A stretch of 64,000 nt of DNA from Pelomonas sp. CA6. Lineage in GTDB: Bacteria > Pseudomonadota > Gammaproteobacteria > Burkholderiales > Burkholderiaceae_C. Position numbers and translations under genes: made by a program. The DNA is taken from assembly GCF_022549225.1 (NCBI RefSeq), contig NZ_JAKZFD010000001.1:558001-622000 (forward strand), written 5' to 3'. Shown piece after piece: positions 29,690 to 37,589 of the stretch (position 1 is its first letter; every line of letters begins with the position of its first letter). Under the pieces are notes generated by a model that worked only from the letters and a program-made list of their open reading frames with translations, was not told the DNA's origin and did no database searches.

Positions 29690-29724
29690 GAATTCACTGA
29701 TCAATAATATTAGCGATTATTGAT
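29690..29724. promoter_or_regulatory. AT-rich dyad, candidate SoxR operator 2 (soxC promoter)
   Basis: GAATTC (29690-29695) is followed by a perfect inverted repeat, ATCAATAAT (29700-29708) and ATTATTGAT (29716-29724), 7 bp apart. It is the most AT-rich spot of the region and lies 76 bp upstream of soxC in the 256-bp gap. It probably overlaps the soxCDYZAXB promoter. Confidence 0.6.
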
Positions 29725-29799
29725 ATTTGAGGTGGCGCGCGCCCCTGTCCGGGTGCGAAGGCTGCGGCTCAGCGCTCCCCGAGCTGCGAAGGATGCAAT

Positions 29800-31179
29800 G
29801 TGAACCAAGATGATCGACAGCCCTCCGGGCGGCTGCTGAAGGCGCCGGAGAACTTCCTCGACGCCGACGGCGTGCGCCGCGTGTTCGCCGAGGCCAAAGA
29901 TGGGCGGCGAGGCTTTCTGCGCCAGGCCTTCGTCGCCGCGGGCGCGGCAGGCGCCCTCGGTGGCGCGGCGCGTGTCGCGGCCGCGCCGGTCAGCGGCGAT
30001 GGCGACCCGGCCATCCTGGAGCTGCCCGAGCACAGCAAGGGCCTGGGCCAGGCGGTGGTGACCGACGGCTATGGCAAGCCGTCCAAGTACGAAGCCAATG
30101 TGCAGCGCCGCCAGAGCCCTGGCCTGACGCAGACCGCGCAGGCCTCGGTGTCCTTCGCGCCGCTGCAGTCGCTGTTCGGCATCGTCACGCCCAGCGGCCT
30201 GCATTTCGAGCGCCACCACCAGGGCTGGTGGGACATCGACCCGTCCAAGCACCGCCTGATGGTCAATGGCTCCGACCCCGGCCTGCTGAAGAAGCCGCTG
30301 GTGCTGGGCATGGACGAGTTGATGCGCCTGCCCTCGGTCTCGCGCTTCCACTTCATCGAATGTGGCGCCAACACCGGCATGGAATGGGGCAACGTCGCCG
30401 TGCCCACGGTGCAGTACTCCCACGGCATGCTCAGCTGCAGCGAGTTCACCGGCGTGCCGCTGCGCGTGGTGCTGGACATGGCCGGCGTGGACTACAAGAA
30501 GGCCCGCTATGTGCTGGCCGAAGGGGCGGACGGCTCGTCGATGACGCGCACCATCCCGATGGAGATGGTGGAGAGCGGCGAGGTGCTGCTGGCCTATGGC
30601 CAGAACGGCGAAATGCTGCGCCCCGAGAACGGCTACCCGCTGCGCCTGGTGGTGCCCGGCGTGCAGGGCGTGAGCTGGGTGAAGTACCTGCGCCGCATCG
30701 AGGTGGGCGACCAGCCCTGGGCGACCAAGGACGAGGCCATCCACTACGTGGACCTGATGCCGGGCGGGCTACACCGCCAGTACACCAGCATCCAGGAATG
30801 CAAGAGCGTGGTCACCACGCCGTCGGGCGGCCAGGTGTTGCTGGACAAGGGCTTCTACAACATCAGCGGGCTGGCCTGGTCGGGCCGTGGGCGCATCCAG
30901 CGCGTCGACGTCTCGGTGGATGGCGGCCGCAACTGGCGCAGCGCGCGCCTGGAAGGCACGCCGCTGCCCAAGTGCCTGACGCGCTTCAACCTCGACTGGG
31001 TCTGGGACGGCAAGCCCGCGCTGATCCAGAGCCGCGCGATGGACGAGACCGGCTTCGTGCAGCCGGCCATGCGCCAGCTGCGCGAGGTGCGCGGCACGCG
31101 CTCCATCTATCACAACAACGCCATCCAGACCTGGCTGGTGCAGGAAGACGGCGAGGTGAAGAATGTCCAGCTTTCGTGA
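29800..31179 (+). CDS. soxC: Sulfane dehydrogenase molybdenum subunit SoxC
   Basis: Molybdopterin oxidoreductase of the sulfite-oxidase family; with SoxD it oxidises the sulfane sulfur bound to SoxY. 459 residues from a GTG start with GAAGGA upstream. The Tat signal contains RRGFLRQA near residue 36. The core has HFIECGANTGMEWG and the catalytic-type Cys in MLSCSEFTGVPL, and the dimerisation domain begins near GFYNISGLAWSGRGRIQ. soxD overlaps its 3' end by 17 bp. Having SoxCD predicts complete oxidation of thiosulfate to sulfate without sulfur globules. Confidence 0.96.
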   Translation: MNQDDRQPSGRLLKAPENFLDADGVRRVFAEAKDGRRGFLRQAFVAAGAAGALGGAARVAAAPVSGDGDPAILELPEHSKGLGQAVVTDGYGKPSKYEANVQRRQSPGLTQTAQASVSFAPLQSLFGIVTPSGLHFERHHQGWWDIDPSKHRLMVNGSDPGLLKKPLVLGMDELMRLPSVSRFHFIECGANTGMEWGNVAVPTVQYSHGMLSCSEFTGVPLRVVLDMAGVDYKKARYVLAEGADGSSMTRTIPMEMVESGEVLLAYGQNGEMLRPENGYPLRLVVPGVQGVSWVKYLRRIEVGDQPWATKDEAIHYVDLMPGGLHRQYTSIQECKSVVTTPSGGQVLLDKGFYNISGLAWSGRGRIQRVDVSVDGGRNWRSARLEGTPLPKCLTRFNLDWVWDGKPALIQSRAMDETGFVQPAMRQLREVRGTRSIYHNNAIQTWLVQEDGEVKNVQLS

Positions 31180-32245
31180 GAACACGCGGGGCCGTCCCCG
31201 CGCCCTGCGTGCGCTGCTCGCCGCGCTGGCGCTGGCGGCCGCGCTGCCCGCGGCCCTGGCGCAGGAGCGCTTTCCCGGCATAGGCCGGGCCGCGACGCCC
31301 AAGGAGATCGCCGCCTGGGACATCGACGTGCGCCCGGACTTCAAGGGCCTGCCCAAGGGGTCGGGCTCGGTGGCCAAGGGCCAGGAGGTCTGGGAAGGCA
31401 AGTGCGCGCAGTGCCATGGCATCTTCGGCGAGAGCGGCGAGGTGTTCTCGCCGCTGGTCGGCGGCACCACGGCCGAGGACGTCAAGACCGGCCGCGTGGC
31501 GCGCCTGAACGACCCGGGCTTCCCCGGCCGCACCACGCTGATGAAGGTGGCCACCGTCTCGACGCTGTGGGACTACATCAACCGCGCGATGCCGTGGACC
31601 GCGCCCAAGTCGCTGAGCACCGAGGAGGTGTATGCGGTGACGGCCTATCTGCTCAACATGGGCGGCATCCTGCCGGATGACTATGTGCTGTCCGACCGCA
31701 ACATCGCCGAGGCGCAGCAGCGCCTGCCCAACCGCAACGGCATGACGACCGCGCACACGATGTGGCCCGGCAAGGGACTGACCACCGCGAAGGCACCGGA
31801 CACCGCCAACAAGCCCTGCATGAGCAACTGCGCCGCCGAGCCGCGCGTGGCGTCCTACCTGCCCGACCACGCCCGCAATGCGCACGGCAATCTGGCCGAC
31901 CAGAACCGCCTGGTGGGCCCGCAGCGCGGCGCGCAGACGGCCGCCAGCGCGGGGGCGAAGGCCGCCGCCGCGCCGGCCAAGCCCGAGGCCCCGGCCGCGC
32001 CCACGGCGCTGCTGAAGAAGAACAGCTGCACCGCCTGCCATGCCCAGAACAGCAAGCTGGTGGGGCCGTCCTTCCAGGAAATCGCCCAGCGCCACGGCGG
32101 CCGTGCCGACGCGGCGGGCTATCTGGCGGAGAAGATCCGCAGTGGTGGCGTGGGCGTCTGGGGCCAGATCCCCATGCCGCCGCAGACCCTCAGCGCCGAC
32201 GAGGCGCGCAGCATCGCCGACTGGCTGTCCAAGCTCAGCCGTTGA
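31163..32245 (+). CDS. soxD: Sulfane dehydrogenase diheme cytochrome SoxD
   Basis: Electron-accepting partner of SoxC in the periplasm. 360 residues: Sec signal to about residue 34, first cytochrome domain with CAQCH, a Cys-pair segment (CMSNC), an Ala/Pro linker (about 255-280) and a second cytochrome domain with CTACH and PMPPQTL. Two heme motifs match the Paracoccus-type SoxD. The second domain resembles the stand-alone cytochrome at 28770, hinting at a common origin. Confidence 0.95.
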   Translation: MSSFRENTRGRPRALRALLAALALAAALPAALAQERFPGIGRAATPKEIAAWDIDVRPDFKGLPKGSGSVAKGQEVWEGKCAQCHGIFGESGEVFSPLVGGTTAEDVKTGRVARLNDPGFPGRTTLMKVATVSTLWDYINRAMPWTAPKSLSTEEVYAVTAYLLNMGGILPDDYVLSDRNIAEAQQRLPNRNGMTTAHTMWPGKGLTTAKAPDTANKPCMSNCAAEPRVASYLPDHARNAHGNLADQNRLVGPQRGAQTAASAGAKAAAAPAKPEAPAAPTALLKKNSCTACHAQNSKLVGPSFQEIAQRHGGRADAAGYLAEKIRSGGVGVWGQIPMPPQTLSADEARSIADWLSKLSR

Positions 32246-32315
32246 CATTTCCCAGGGGTCCGGTGGTGCAATCCACTTCCGGACCGCCGATCAAGCGCAC
32301 AACCAGGAGACCGAG

Positions 32316-32786
32316 ATGAGTGCGAACCGAAGAGAAGTCCTGTCCACCGGCCTGCGTCTGGCTTCGCTGCTGCTGGCCAGCGGCGCGCTGGCGCAGCACG
32401 CGCAGGCCGCCGGCACGATGGCCGGCAAGGGCGCCTTCGACGCCAAGACCGTGGGCGAGGTGATGAAGAGCCTGGGCCTGTCCATGCCCACCGAGAGCAA
32501 GGACGTCAGCATCACTGCGCCCGACATCGCCGAGAACGGCGCCGTCGTGCCGCTGGGCGCGGCATGCACGCTGCCCGGGGTCAAGCAGGTCCTGCTGATG
32601 GTCGAGAAGAACCCGGCCGTGCTGGCCGCGGCCTTCAACGTGACGCCCAGCATCGACGCCGCGTTCTCGACGCGCGTGAAGATGGGTCAGTCGTCCCAGG
32701 TCTTCGCGGTGGTCGTCACCGAGGACAACAAGGTGCTGTTCGCCCAGAAGGAAGTGAAGGTCACGCTGGGCGGTTGCGGCGGTTGA
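32316..32786 (+). CDS. soxY: Thiosulfate carrier subunit SoxY
   Basis: Carries sulfur intermediates covalently on the Cys of its C-terminal GGCGG, which is present as the last five residues. 156 residues. The Tat signal has RREVLS at residues 5-10. AGGAGA lies ahead of the ATG. It should be exported folded with SoxZ, which has no signal. The 70-bp gap after soxD contains nothing notable. Confidence 0.97.
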   Translation: MSANRREVLSTGLRLASLLLASGALAQHAQAAGTMAGKGAFDAKTVGEVMKSLGLSMPTESKDVSITAPDIAENGAVVPLGAACTLPGVKQVLLMVEKNPAVLAAAFNVTPSIDAAFSTRVKMGQSSQVFAVVVTEDNKVLFAQKEVKVTLGGCGG

Positions 32787-32848
32787 CGCGCCGCGGCGCC
32801 GACCCGACCGATTTCAACCGACGCATTCCGACGACTAGGAGATAGAAC

Positions 32849-33160
32849 ATGGCAGACCCGATGCGCATTCGCGCCCAAGCCTCCGGCGACAAGATCACCG
32901 TGCGCGTGCTGATGGCCCACGAGATGGAAACCGGCCAGCGCAAGGATTCCTCCGGCAAGACCATTCCCGCGTGGTACATCAACGAGGTCACCGCCCTGCA
33001 CAACGGCAAGGTGGTGATGAGCGCCGAATGGGGCCCGTCCGTGGCCAAGAACCCCTTCCTGCAGTTCACCATCAAGGGTGGCAAGGCGGGCGACAAGGTC
33101 GGCATCAGCTGGACCGACAACCGCGGCGACAAGCGCAGCGACGAAGCCGTCGTCAGCTGA
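32849..33160 (+). CDS. soxZ: Thiosulfate carrier subunit SoxZ
   Basis: 103-residue immunoglobulin-like partner of SoxY. No signal peptide is present, so it must be carried through Tat by SoxY. Recognisable stretches are HEMETGQRKDSSGKTIPAWYI, AEWGPSVAKNPFLQF and the closing SWTDNRGDKRSDEA. TAGGAG precedes the ATG. The gap to soxA (33161-33249) contains a GC-rich hairpin (GGCCCC...GGGGCC) that may tune expression of the downstream genes. Confidence 0.97.
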   Translation: MADPMRIRAQASGDKITVRVLMAHEMETGQRKDSSGKTIPAWYINEVTALHNGKVVMSAEWGPSVAKNPFLQFTIKGGKAGDKVGISWTDNRGDKRSDEAVVS

Positions 33161-33249
33161 AGCCAACCGGCCCCGGGGCCGCGGGCCCCGTGTGAATCAC
33201 AACGAGGCGCCCGCGCCAAGCCCGACGGGCGACCCACAGGAGACATGCG

Positions 33250-34062
33250 ATGAAGCACATCACCCAGGGCCTGGTGGCCGCGGCGGCCCTTGCGGCGCTG
33301 GCCGCGGTGGGCACCGTGCAGGCGCAGAAGAGCGCTGCCGACGGCATTGCCGAGTACCGCGCGCTGCTGGCCGACGGCAACCCCGCCGAGCTGTTCGAAG
33401 CCAAGGGCGAGGACCTCTGGAAACAGAAGCGCGGCCCCAAGAACGCCTCGCTGGAGGCCTGCGACCTGGGCAAGGGCCCGGGCGTGGTCAAGGGCGCGTT
33501 CGTGGAGCTGCCGCGCTGGTTCGCCGACACCGGCCGCGTGCAGGACCTGGAGTCGCGCCTGCTGACCTGCATGGGCCGGCTGCAGGGCCTGGACGAGGCC
33601 GCGATCGCCAAGACGCGCTTCGGCCAGGGCGAGCAGCTCAACATCGAGGCCCTGGTGGCCTGGATCTCGGCCGAGTCGCGCGGGCTGCGCATGAACCTGC
33701 CGCAGCAGCACGCCGAGGAGCAGCGCATGTACCAGCTGGGCAAGCGCGCCTTCTTCTTCCGTGGCGGACCGATGGACTTCTCCTGCGCGTCCTGCCATGG
33801 CGAGGACGGCAAGCGCATCCGCCTGCAGGACCTGCCCAACCTGACCAAGAACCCGGGCGACGGCGTCGGCTTCGCGGCCTGGCCCGCCTACCGCGTCTCC
33901 AGTGGCGAGCTGTGGGGCATGCAGCGCCGGCTCAACGACTGCTTCCGCCAGCAGCGCTTTCCCTATCCCGGCTATGCCTCCGATGTGACCGTCGCGCTGG
34001 CCGTGTACATGGGCGTCAACGCCAAGGGCGCCGAATCCATCGCCCCGTCCATCAAGCGCTGA
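33250..34062 (+). CDS. soxA: L-cysteine S-thiosulfotransferase subunit SoxA, monoheme type
   Basis: With SoxX it joins thiosulfate to the SoxY cysteine. 270 residues with a signal peptide to about 26. Only one heme motif, CASCH, is found in the C-terminal domain. The N-terminal domain has Cys residues (ACDLG...TCMG) without CxxCH, so the first heme of diheme SoxA is lost and a disulfide is likely. The catalytic heme-ligand Cys is in NDCFRQQRFP. Eleven bases separate it from soxX. Confidence 0.95.
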   Translation: MKHITQGLVAAAALAALAAVGTVQAQKSAADGIAEYRALLADGNPAELFEAKGEDLWKQKRGPKNASLEACDLGKGPGVVKGAFVELPRWFADTGRVQDLESRLLTCMGRLQGLDEAAIAKTRFGQGEQLNIEALVAWISAESRGLRMNLPQQHAEEQRMYQLGKRAFFFRGGPMDFSCASCHGEDGKRIRLQDLPNLTKNPGDGVGFAAWPAYRVSSGELWGMQRRLNDCFRQQRFPYPGYASDVTVALAVYMGVNAKGAESIAPSIKR

Positions 34063-34073
34063 AAGGGTTCCCG

Positions 34074-34736
34074 ATGAAGAACGTTCGCATCTCCAAGGCC
34101 CTGCGCCTGGCCGCCTATCCCGCGCTGCTGGCGCTGGCCGTGGGTGGCTGCGCCTCGCTGCCCAGCAGTGCCGAGCTGGACGCCCAGGCGCGTGCCATGC
34201 TGCAGGCCTCGTTCCGCGACGAGGGCATCGCGACCATGAAGCGCCTGGACCAGGACCTGGGCCAGCAGGCCTGCTCCAGCGACCAGGCGCCGCCCGAGGC
34301 GGTGGCCAAGTCCATCGAGAGCGAGGCCATGGCCTCGATCCGCTGGCCCGCCGACGGGCGCTACCTGGGCGACTGGAAGGAAGGCGAGAAGCTGGCGCAG
34401 AACGGCCGCGGCATGACCTGGACCGACAAGTCCGCCGAGCCCGCGGCCAATGGCGCCAACTGCTACAACTGCCACCAGATCAGCAAGCAGGAGGTCTCCT
34501 TCGGCACCATCGGCCCGAGCCTCTACAACTACGGCAAGCTGCGCGGCGTCAGCAACCCGGCCGATCCGGCCGCGGCGCCCATCGTCCAGTACACCTGGGG
34601 CAAGCTGTGGAACTCCAAGGCCTATTCGGCCTGCTCCAACATGCCGCGCTTCGGCCACAAGGGCCTGCTCAACGAGGACCAGATTCGCCACGTGATGGCG
34701 CTGCTGCTGGACCCGCGTTCGCCGGTCAACGAGTGA
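34074..34736 (+). CDS. soxX: Cytochrome SoxX, lipoprotein form
   Basis: Small heme subunit of SoxAX. 220 residues, long for the family, whose short members are about 120. A lipobox-like AVGGC puts Cys near residue 26, so it may be lipid-anchored. An N-terminal extension (about 30-110, with a Cys) precedes the cytochrome domain with CYNCH and the axial Met in CSNMPRFGH. The 87-bp gap to soxB holds nothing clear. Confidence 0.94.
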   Translation: MKNVRISKALRLAAYPALLALAVGGCASLPSSAELDAQARAMLQASFRDEGIATMKRLDQDLGQQACSSDQAPPEAVAKSIESEAMASIRWPADGRYLGDWKEGEKLAQNGRGMTWTDKSAEPAANGANCYNCHQISKQEVSFGTIGPSLYNYGKLRGVSNPADPAAAPIVQYTWGKLWNSKAYSACSNMPRFGHKGLLNEDQIRHVMALLLDPRSPVNE

Positions 34737-34823
34737 CCCCTGGCGCGCGGCGCGCGGTCTGAACCGCGTGCCGCGCGCCTTGCTCCTCCCCCATTTCCCT
34801 TTCTTCGTCCCGGACCTCCCACC

Positions 34824-36557
34824 ATGAATCTCAGCAAGCGGGAATTCCTGCAAGTGATCTCGGCCGCCTCGGTCGCCGGCATGGCGCTGGGCCGCCATGA
34901 GCAGGCCGACGCCGCCAGCGCCGAGGCCGGCCTGTACGAGCTGCCGCGCTTCGGCCAGGTCTCTTTCCTGCACATGACCGACTGCCACGCGCAGCTGCGG
35001 CCCATTTACTTCCGCGAGCCCAGCGTCAACCTGGGCCTGGGCTCGATGTCCGGCCGCACGCCGCACCTGGTCGGCGAGCAGCTGCTCAAGGCGGCCGGCG
35101 TGCGTCCGGGCACCGCGCTGTCGCATGCCTACACCTACCTGGACTTCGAGCGCGCCGCGCGCCGCTACGGCAAGGTGGGCGGCTTCGCCCACCTGTCCAC
35201 GCTGGTCAAGCGCATGAAGGCCTCGCGCCCCGGCGCGCTGCTGCTGGACGGCGGTGACACCTGGCAGGGCTCGGCCACCTCGCTGTGGACCCAGGCCCAG
35301 GACATGGTCGACGCCTGCAAGCTGCTGGGCGTGGACGTGATGACCGGCCACTGGGAGTTCACCTATGGCATGGAGCGGGTGCAGGAGATCCTGGAGAAGG
35401 ACTTCAAGGGCAAGCTCGACTTCGTCGCGCAGAACGTCAAGACCAACGACTTCGGCGACCCCGTCTTCGCGCCCTATGTGATCCGCGAGATCAACGGCGT
35501 GCCCTGCGCCATCATCGGTCAGGCCTTCCCTTACACCCCCATCGCCAACCCGCGCCACATGGTCGCCGACTGGGCCTTCGGCATCCAGGACGACAACATG
35601 CAGCGCATGGTCGACGAGGCGCGCGGCAAGGGCGCGCAGGTCGTGGTCGTGCTGTCGCACAACGGCATGGACGTGGACCTGAAGATGGCCAGCCGCGTGC
35701 GCGGCATCGACGCCATCCTGGGCGGGCACACGCACGATGGCGTGCCGCAGCCGGTGCTGGTGGACAACGCCGGCGGCAAGACCCTGGTGACCAATGCCGG
35801 CAGCAATGGCAAGTTCCTCGGCGTGCTGGACTTCGAGTTGAAGAACGGCAAGGTCTCGGACTTCCGCTACAAGCTGCTGCCGGTGTTCTCCAACATGCTG
35901 ACGCCGGACCCGGAGATGCTGGCGCTGATCGAGCGCGTGCGCAAACCCTATGAAGCCAAGCTGTCCGAGAAGCTCGCGGTCACCGACGGCGTGCTCTACC
36001 GCCGCGGCAATTTCAACGGCAGCTGGGACCAGCTGATCGTCGACGCGCTGATGGAGGTGCAGGGCGCCGAGATCGCGTTCTCGCCGGGCTTCCGCTGGGG
36101 CACCAGCCTGCTGCCGGGCGACGCCATCACGCGCGAGCTGCTGATGGACCAGGTCGCGACCACCTATTCCTATGCCACGGTCACCGAGATGAGCGGCGCC
36201 ACCATCAAGACCGTGCTCGAAGACGTCTGCGACAACCTCTTCAACCCCGACCCCTACTACCAGCAGGGCGGCGACATGGTGCGCGTCGGCGGTCTCAGCT
36301 ACGCCTGCGAGCCGGGCGCGGCGATGGGCGCTCGCATCCAGGACATGCGCCTGAACGGCAAGCCCATCGAGGCCGGCAAGACCTACCGCGTCGCCGGCTG
36401 GGCGCCGGTGGCCGAGGACGCCGGCAAGGCACCGGGCACGCGCATGGTCTGGGACGTGGTCGAGCAGTGGCTCAAGGGCCATGCGCGGGTGACGACGCGG
36501 CGCATCAACACGCCGCGGCTGATTGGGGTGGAGGGGAATGCGGGATTGAGGATGTAA
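34824..36557 (+). CDS. soxB: Sulfate thioesterase/thiohydrolase SoxB
   Basis: Dimanganese enzyme of the 5'-nucleotidase family that releases sulfate from SoxY. 577 residues. The Tat-like signal has KREFLQ (Lys-Arg, as in many SoxB). Metal and catalytic motifs are HMTDCHAQ, LDGGDTWQGSATS, TGHWEFTYG, LSHNGMDVD and LGGHTHDG. The N-terminal metallophosphatase domain ends near residue 370 and the C-terminal domain completes the substrate tunnel. It closes the soxCDYZAXB run. Confidence 0.97.
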   Translation: MNLSKREFLQVISAASVAGMALGRHEQADAASAEAGLYELPRFGQVSFLHMTDCHAQLRPIYFREPSVNLGLGSMSGRTPHLVGEQLLKAAGVRPGTALSHAYTYLDFERAARRYGKVGGFAHLSTLVKRMKASRPGALLLDGGDTWQGSATSLWTQAQDMVDACKLLGVDVMTGHWEFTYGMERVQEILEKDFKGKLDFVAQNVKTNDFGDPVFAPYVIREINGVPCAIIGQAFPYTPIANPRHMVADWAFGIQDDNMQRMVDEARGKGAQVVVVLSHNGMDVDLKMASRVRGIDAILGGHTHDGVPQPVLVDNAGGKTLVTNAGSNGKFLGVLDFELKNGKVSDFRYKLLPVFSNMLTPDPEMLALIERVRKPYEAKLSEKLAVTDGVLYRRGNFNGSWDQLIVDALMEVQGAEIAFSPGFRWGTSLLPGDAITRELLMDQVATTYSYATVTEMSGATIKTVLEDVCDNLFNPDPYYQQGGDMVRVGGLSYACEPGAAMGARIQDMRLNGKPIEAGKTYRVAGWAPVAEDAGKAPGTRMVWDVVEQWLKGHARVTTRRINTPRLIGVEGNAGLRM

Positions 36558-36573
36558 GCCCCCGGGCATGCGG

Positions 36574-37010
36574 CCCCCCGCCCAAGGGGTACCTTGGTCG
36601 GCCCCCCGAGGGGGCGGCGATGCTCGCGGGGGCTTCCCCGCTCGCACATCGCCAGATGGGCCGGCTTGGGGCGGCCCGTGGAATGCTGCCCCCCGCCCAA
36701 GGGGTACCTTGGTCGGCCCCCCGAGGGGGCGGCGATGCTCGCGGGGGCTTCCCCGCTCGCACATCGCCAAGTGGGCCGGCTTGGGGCGGCCCGGCGCCGG
36801 CCCGTGGAATGCGGGCCCCCGCCCAAGGGGTACCTTGGTCGGCCCCCCGAGGGGGCGGCGATGCTCGCGGGGGAGGCCCCGCTCGCACATCGCCAAGTGG
36901 GCCGGCTTGGGGCGGCCCGGCGCCGGCCCGGCCCATCGGGGCCGCTGGTCGGCCCCCGTTTTGGGGCGGCGATGTTCGCGGGGGTGGCCCGGTGCCGGCC
37001 CGTGAAGCGC
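36574..37010. repeat. Tandem hairpin repeats R2-R5
   Basis: Three nearly identical units start at 36578, 36693 and 36819 (periods 115 and 126 bp; the longer one has 11 extra bases), plus a diverged partial copy from about 36930. Each unit has a hairpin CCAAGG-GGTA-CCTTGG, a CCCCCCGAGGGGGC hairpin, then GGCGATG...CATCGCC and GGGCCGGCTTGGGGCGG. They lie between the convergent soxB and DsrE genes. Open frames here are produced by the repeat and are not genes. Confidence 0.9.
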
Positions 37011-37043
37011 AGGCCGGTGGCGTGGGGCCTCTGGGGGCTGGGG

Positions 37044-37478
37044 TCAGGGTTTGAGGTAGACGTAGCCTTCGCGGGCCTGGAGGCGGGCGACTTCGGCGAC
37101 GCCGGAAGGAACGACCTGGGCTTCCATCGCGACTTGGTCGGCGGAGATCTTGCGGGCGACCAGGGTGTTGTTGCAGACCTTGAACTGGACGCCACGGCCG
37201 GCCAGTTCGCCGATCGCGCCGGCAAAGGGCTGGCCGGTCGGGGTGGTGGCGCCGTCGAGCAGGAAGTCGATGCCAGGGCCGTGCGCGACGACGACGATGC
37301 GCGCCTTGGGGTCGGCGTCGAGATGGTTGCGGATGTTGCCCATCGCACGCGCGGCCTGCTGCACGCCGTCGCTCAGGTGGTAGACGACCTTGACCGGCTC
37401 ATCGGGCGCGGCGCCCGCGCCGCCGATCAGGCTCAGACCGGTGGCCAACGCCAGCACGAATCGAAAAAATCTTGACAT
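37044..37478 (-). CDS. Periplasmic DsrE/DsrF-family sulfur protein
   Basis: 144 residues. The signal peptide (about 1-23, ending GAGA) is followed by a DsrE-like fold: VKVVYHLSDG, IVVVAHGPGIDFLL and the single Cys in QFKVCNNTL, the position used for sulfur transfer in this family. AGGAG precedes the ATG at 37478. Exported DsrE proteins occur in several sox clusters. It is divergent from the YeeE/YedE permease, with an operator-like dyad between them, so it probably belongs to the SoxR regulon. Confidence 0.85.
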   Translation of the reverse strand: MSRFFRFVLALATGLSLIGGAGAAPDEPVKVVYHLSDGVQQAARAMGNIRNHLDADPKARIVVVAHGPGIDFLLDGATTPTGQPFAGAIGELAGRGVQFKVCNNTLVARKISADQVAMEAQVVPSGVAEVARLQAREGYVYLKP

Positions 37479-37517
37479 GACGCGTCTCCTCTTCCTCAAT
37501 GGGGGGTTGAAAATCAG

Positions 37518-37539
37518 TGAATCTGAATATGTGGATTCA
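37518..37539. promoter_or_regulatory. Candidate SoxR operator 3
   Basis: TGAATC (37518-37523) and GATTCA (37534-37539) are inverted around the AT-rich TGAATATGTG, between the divergent DsrE and permease genes. Half-sites of the type GAATNC match those near 28.74 and 29.69 kb. Confidence 0.55.
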
Positions 37540-37589
37540 ACACTGACCGGCCCGCGAAGGCGAGCGGGTTAACACAGGGTGCGTGAGCG

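Noticed and set aside
36574-37010. Regularly spaced direct repeats suggesting a CRISPR array
   Set aside because: Units are 115-126 bp with almost no unique spacer between them, are internally hairpin-rich, and no cas genes are present.
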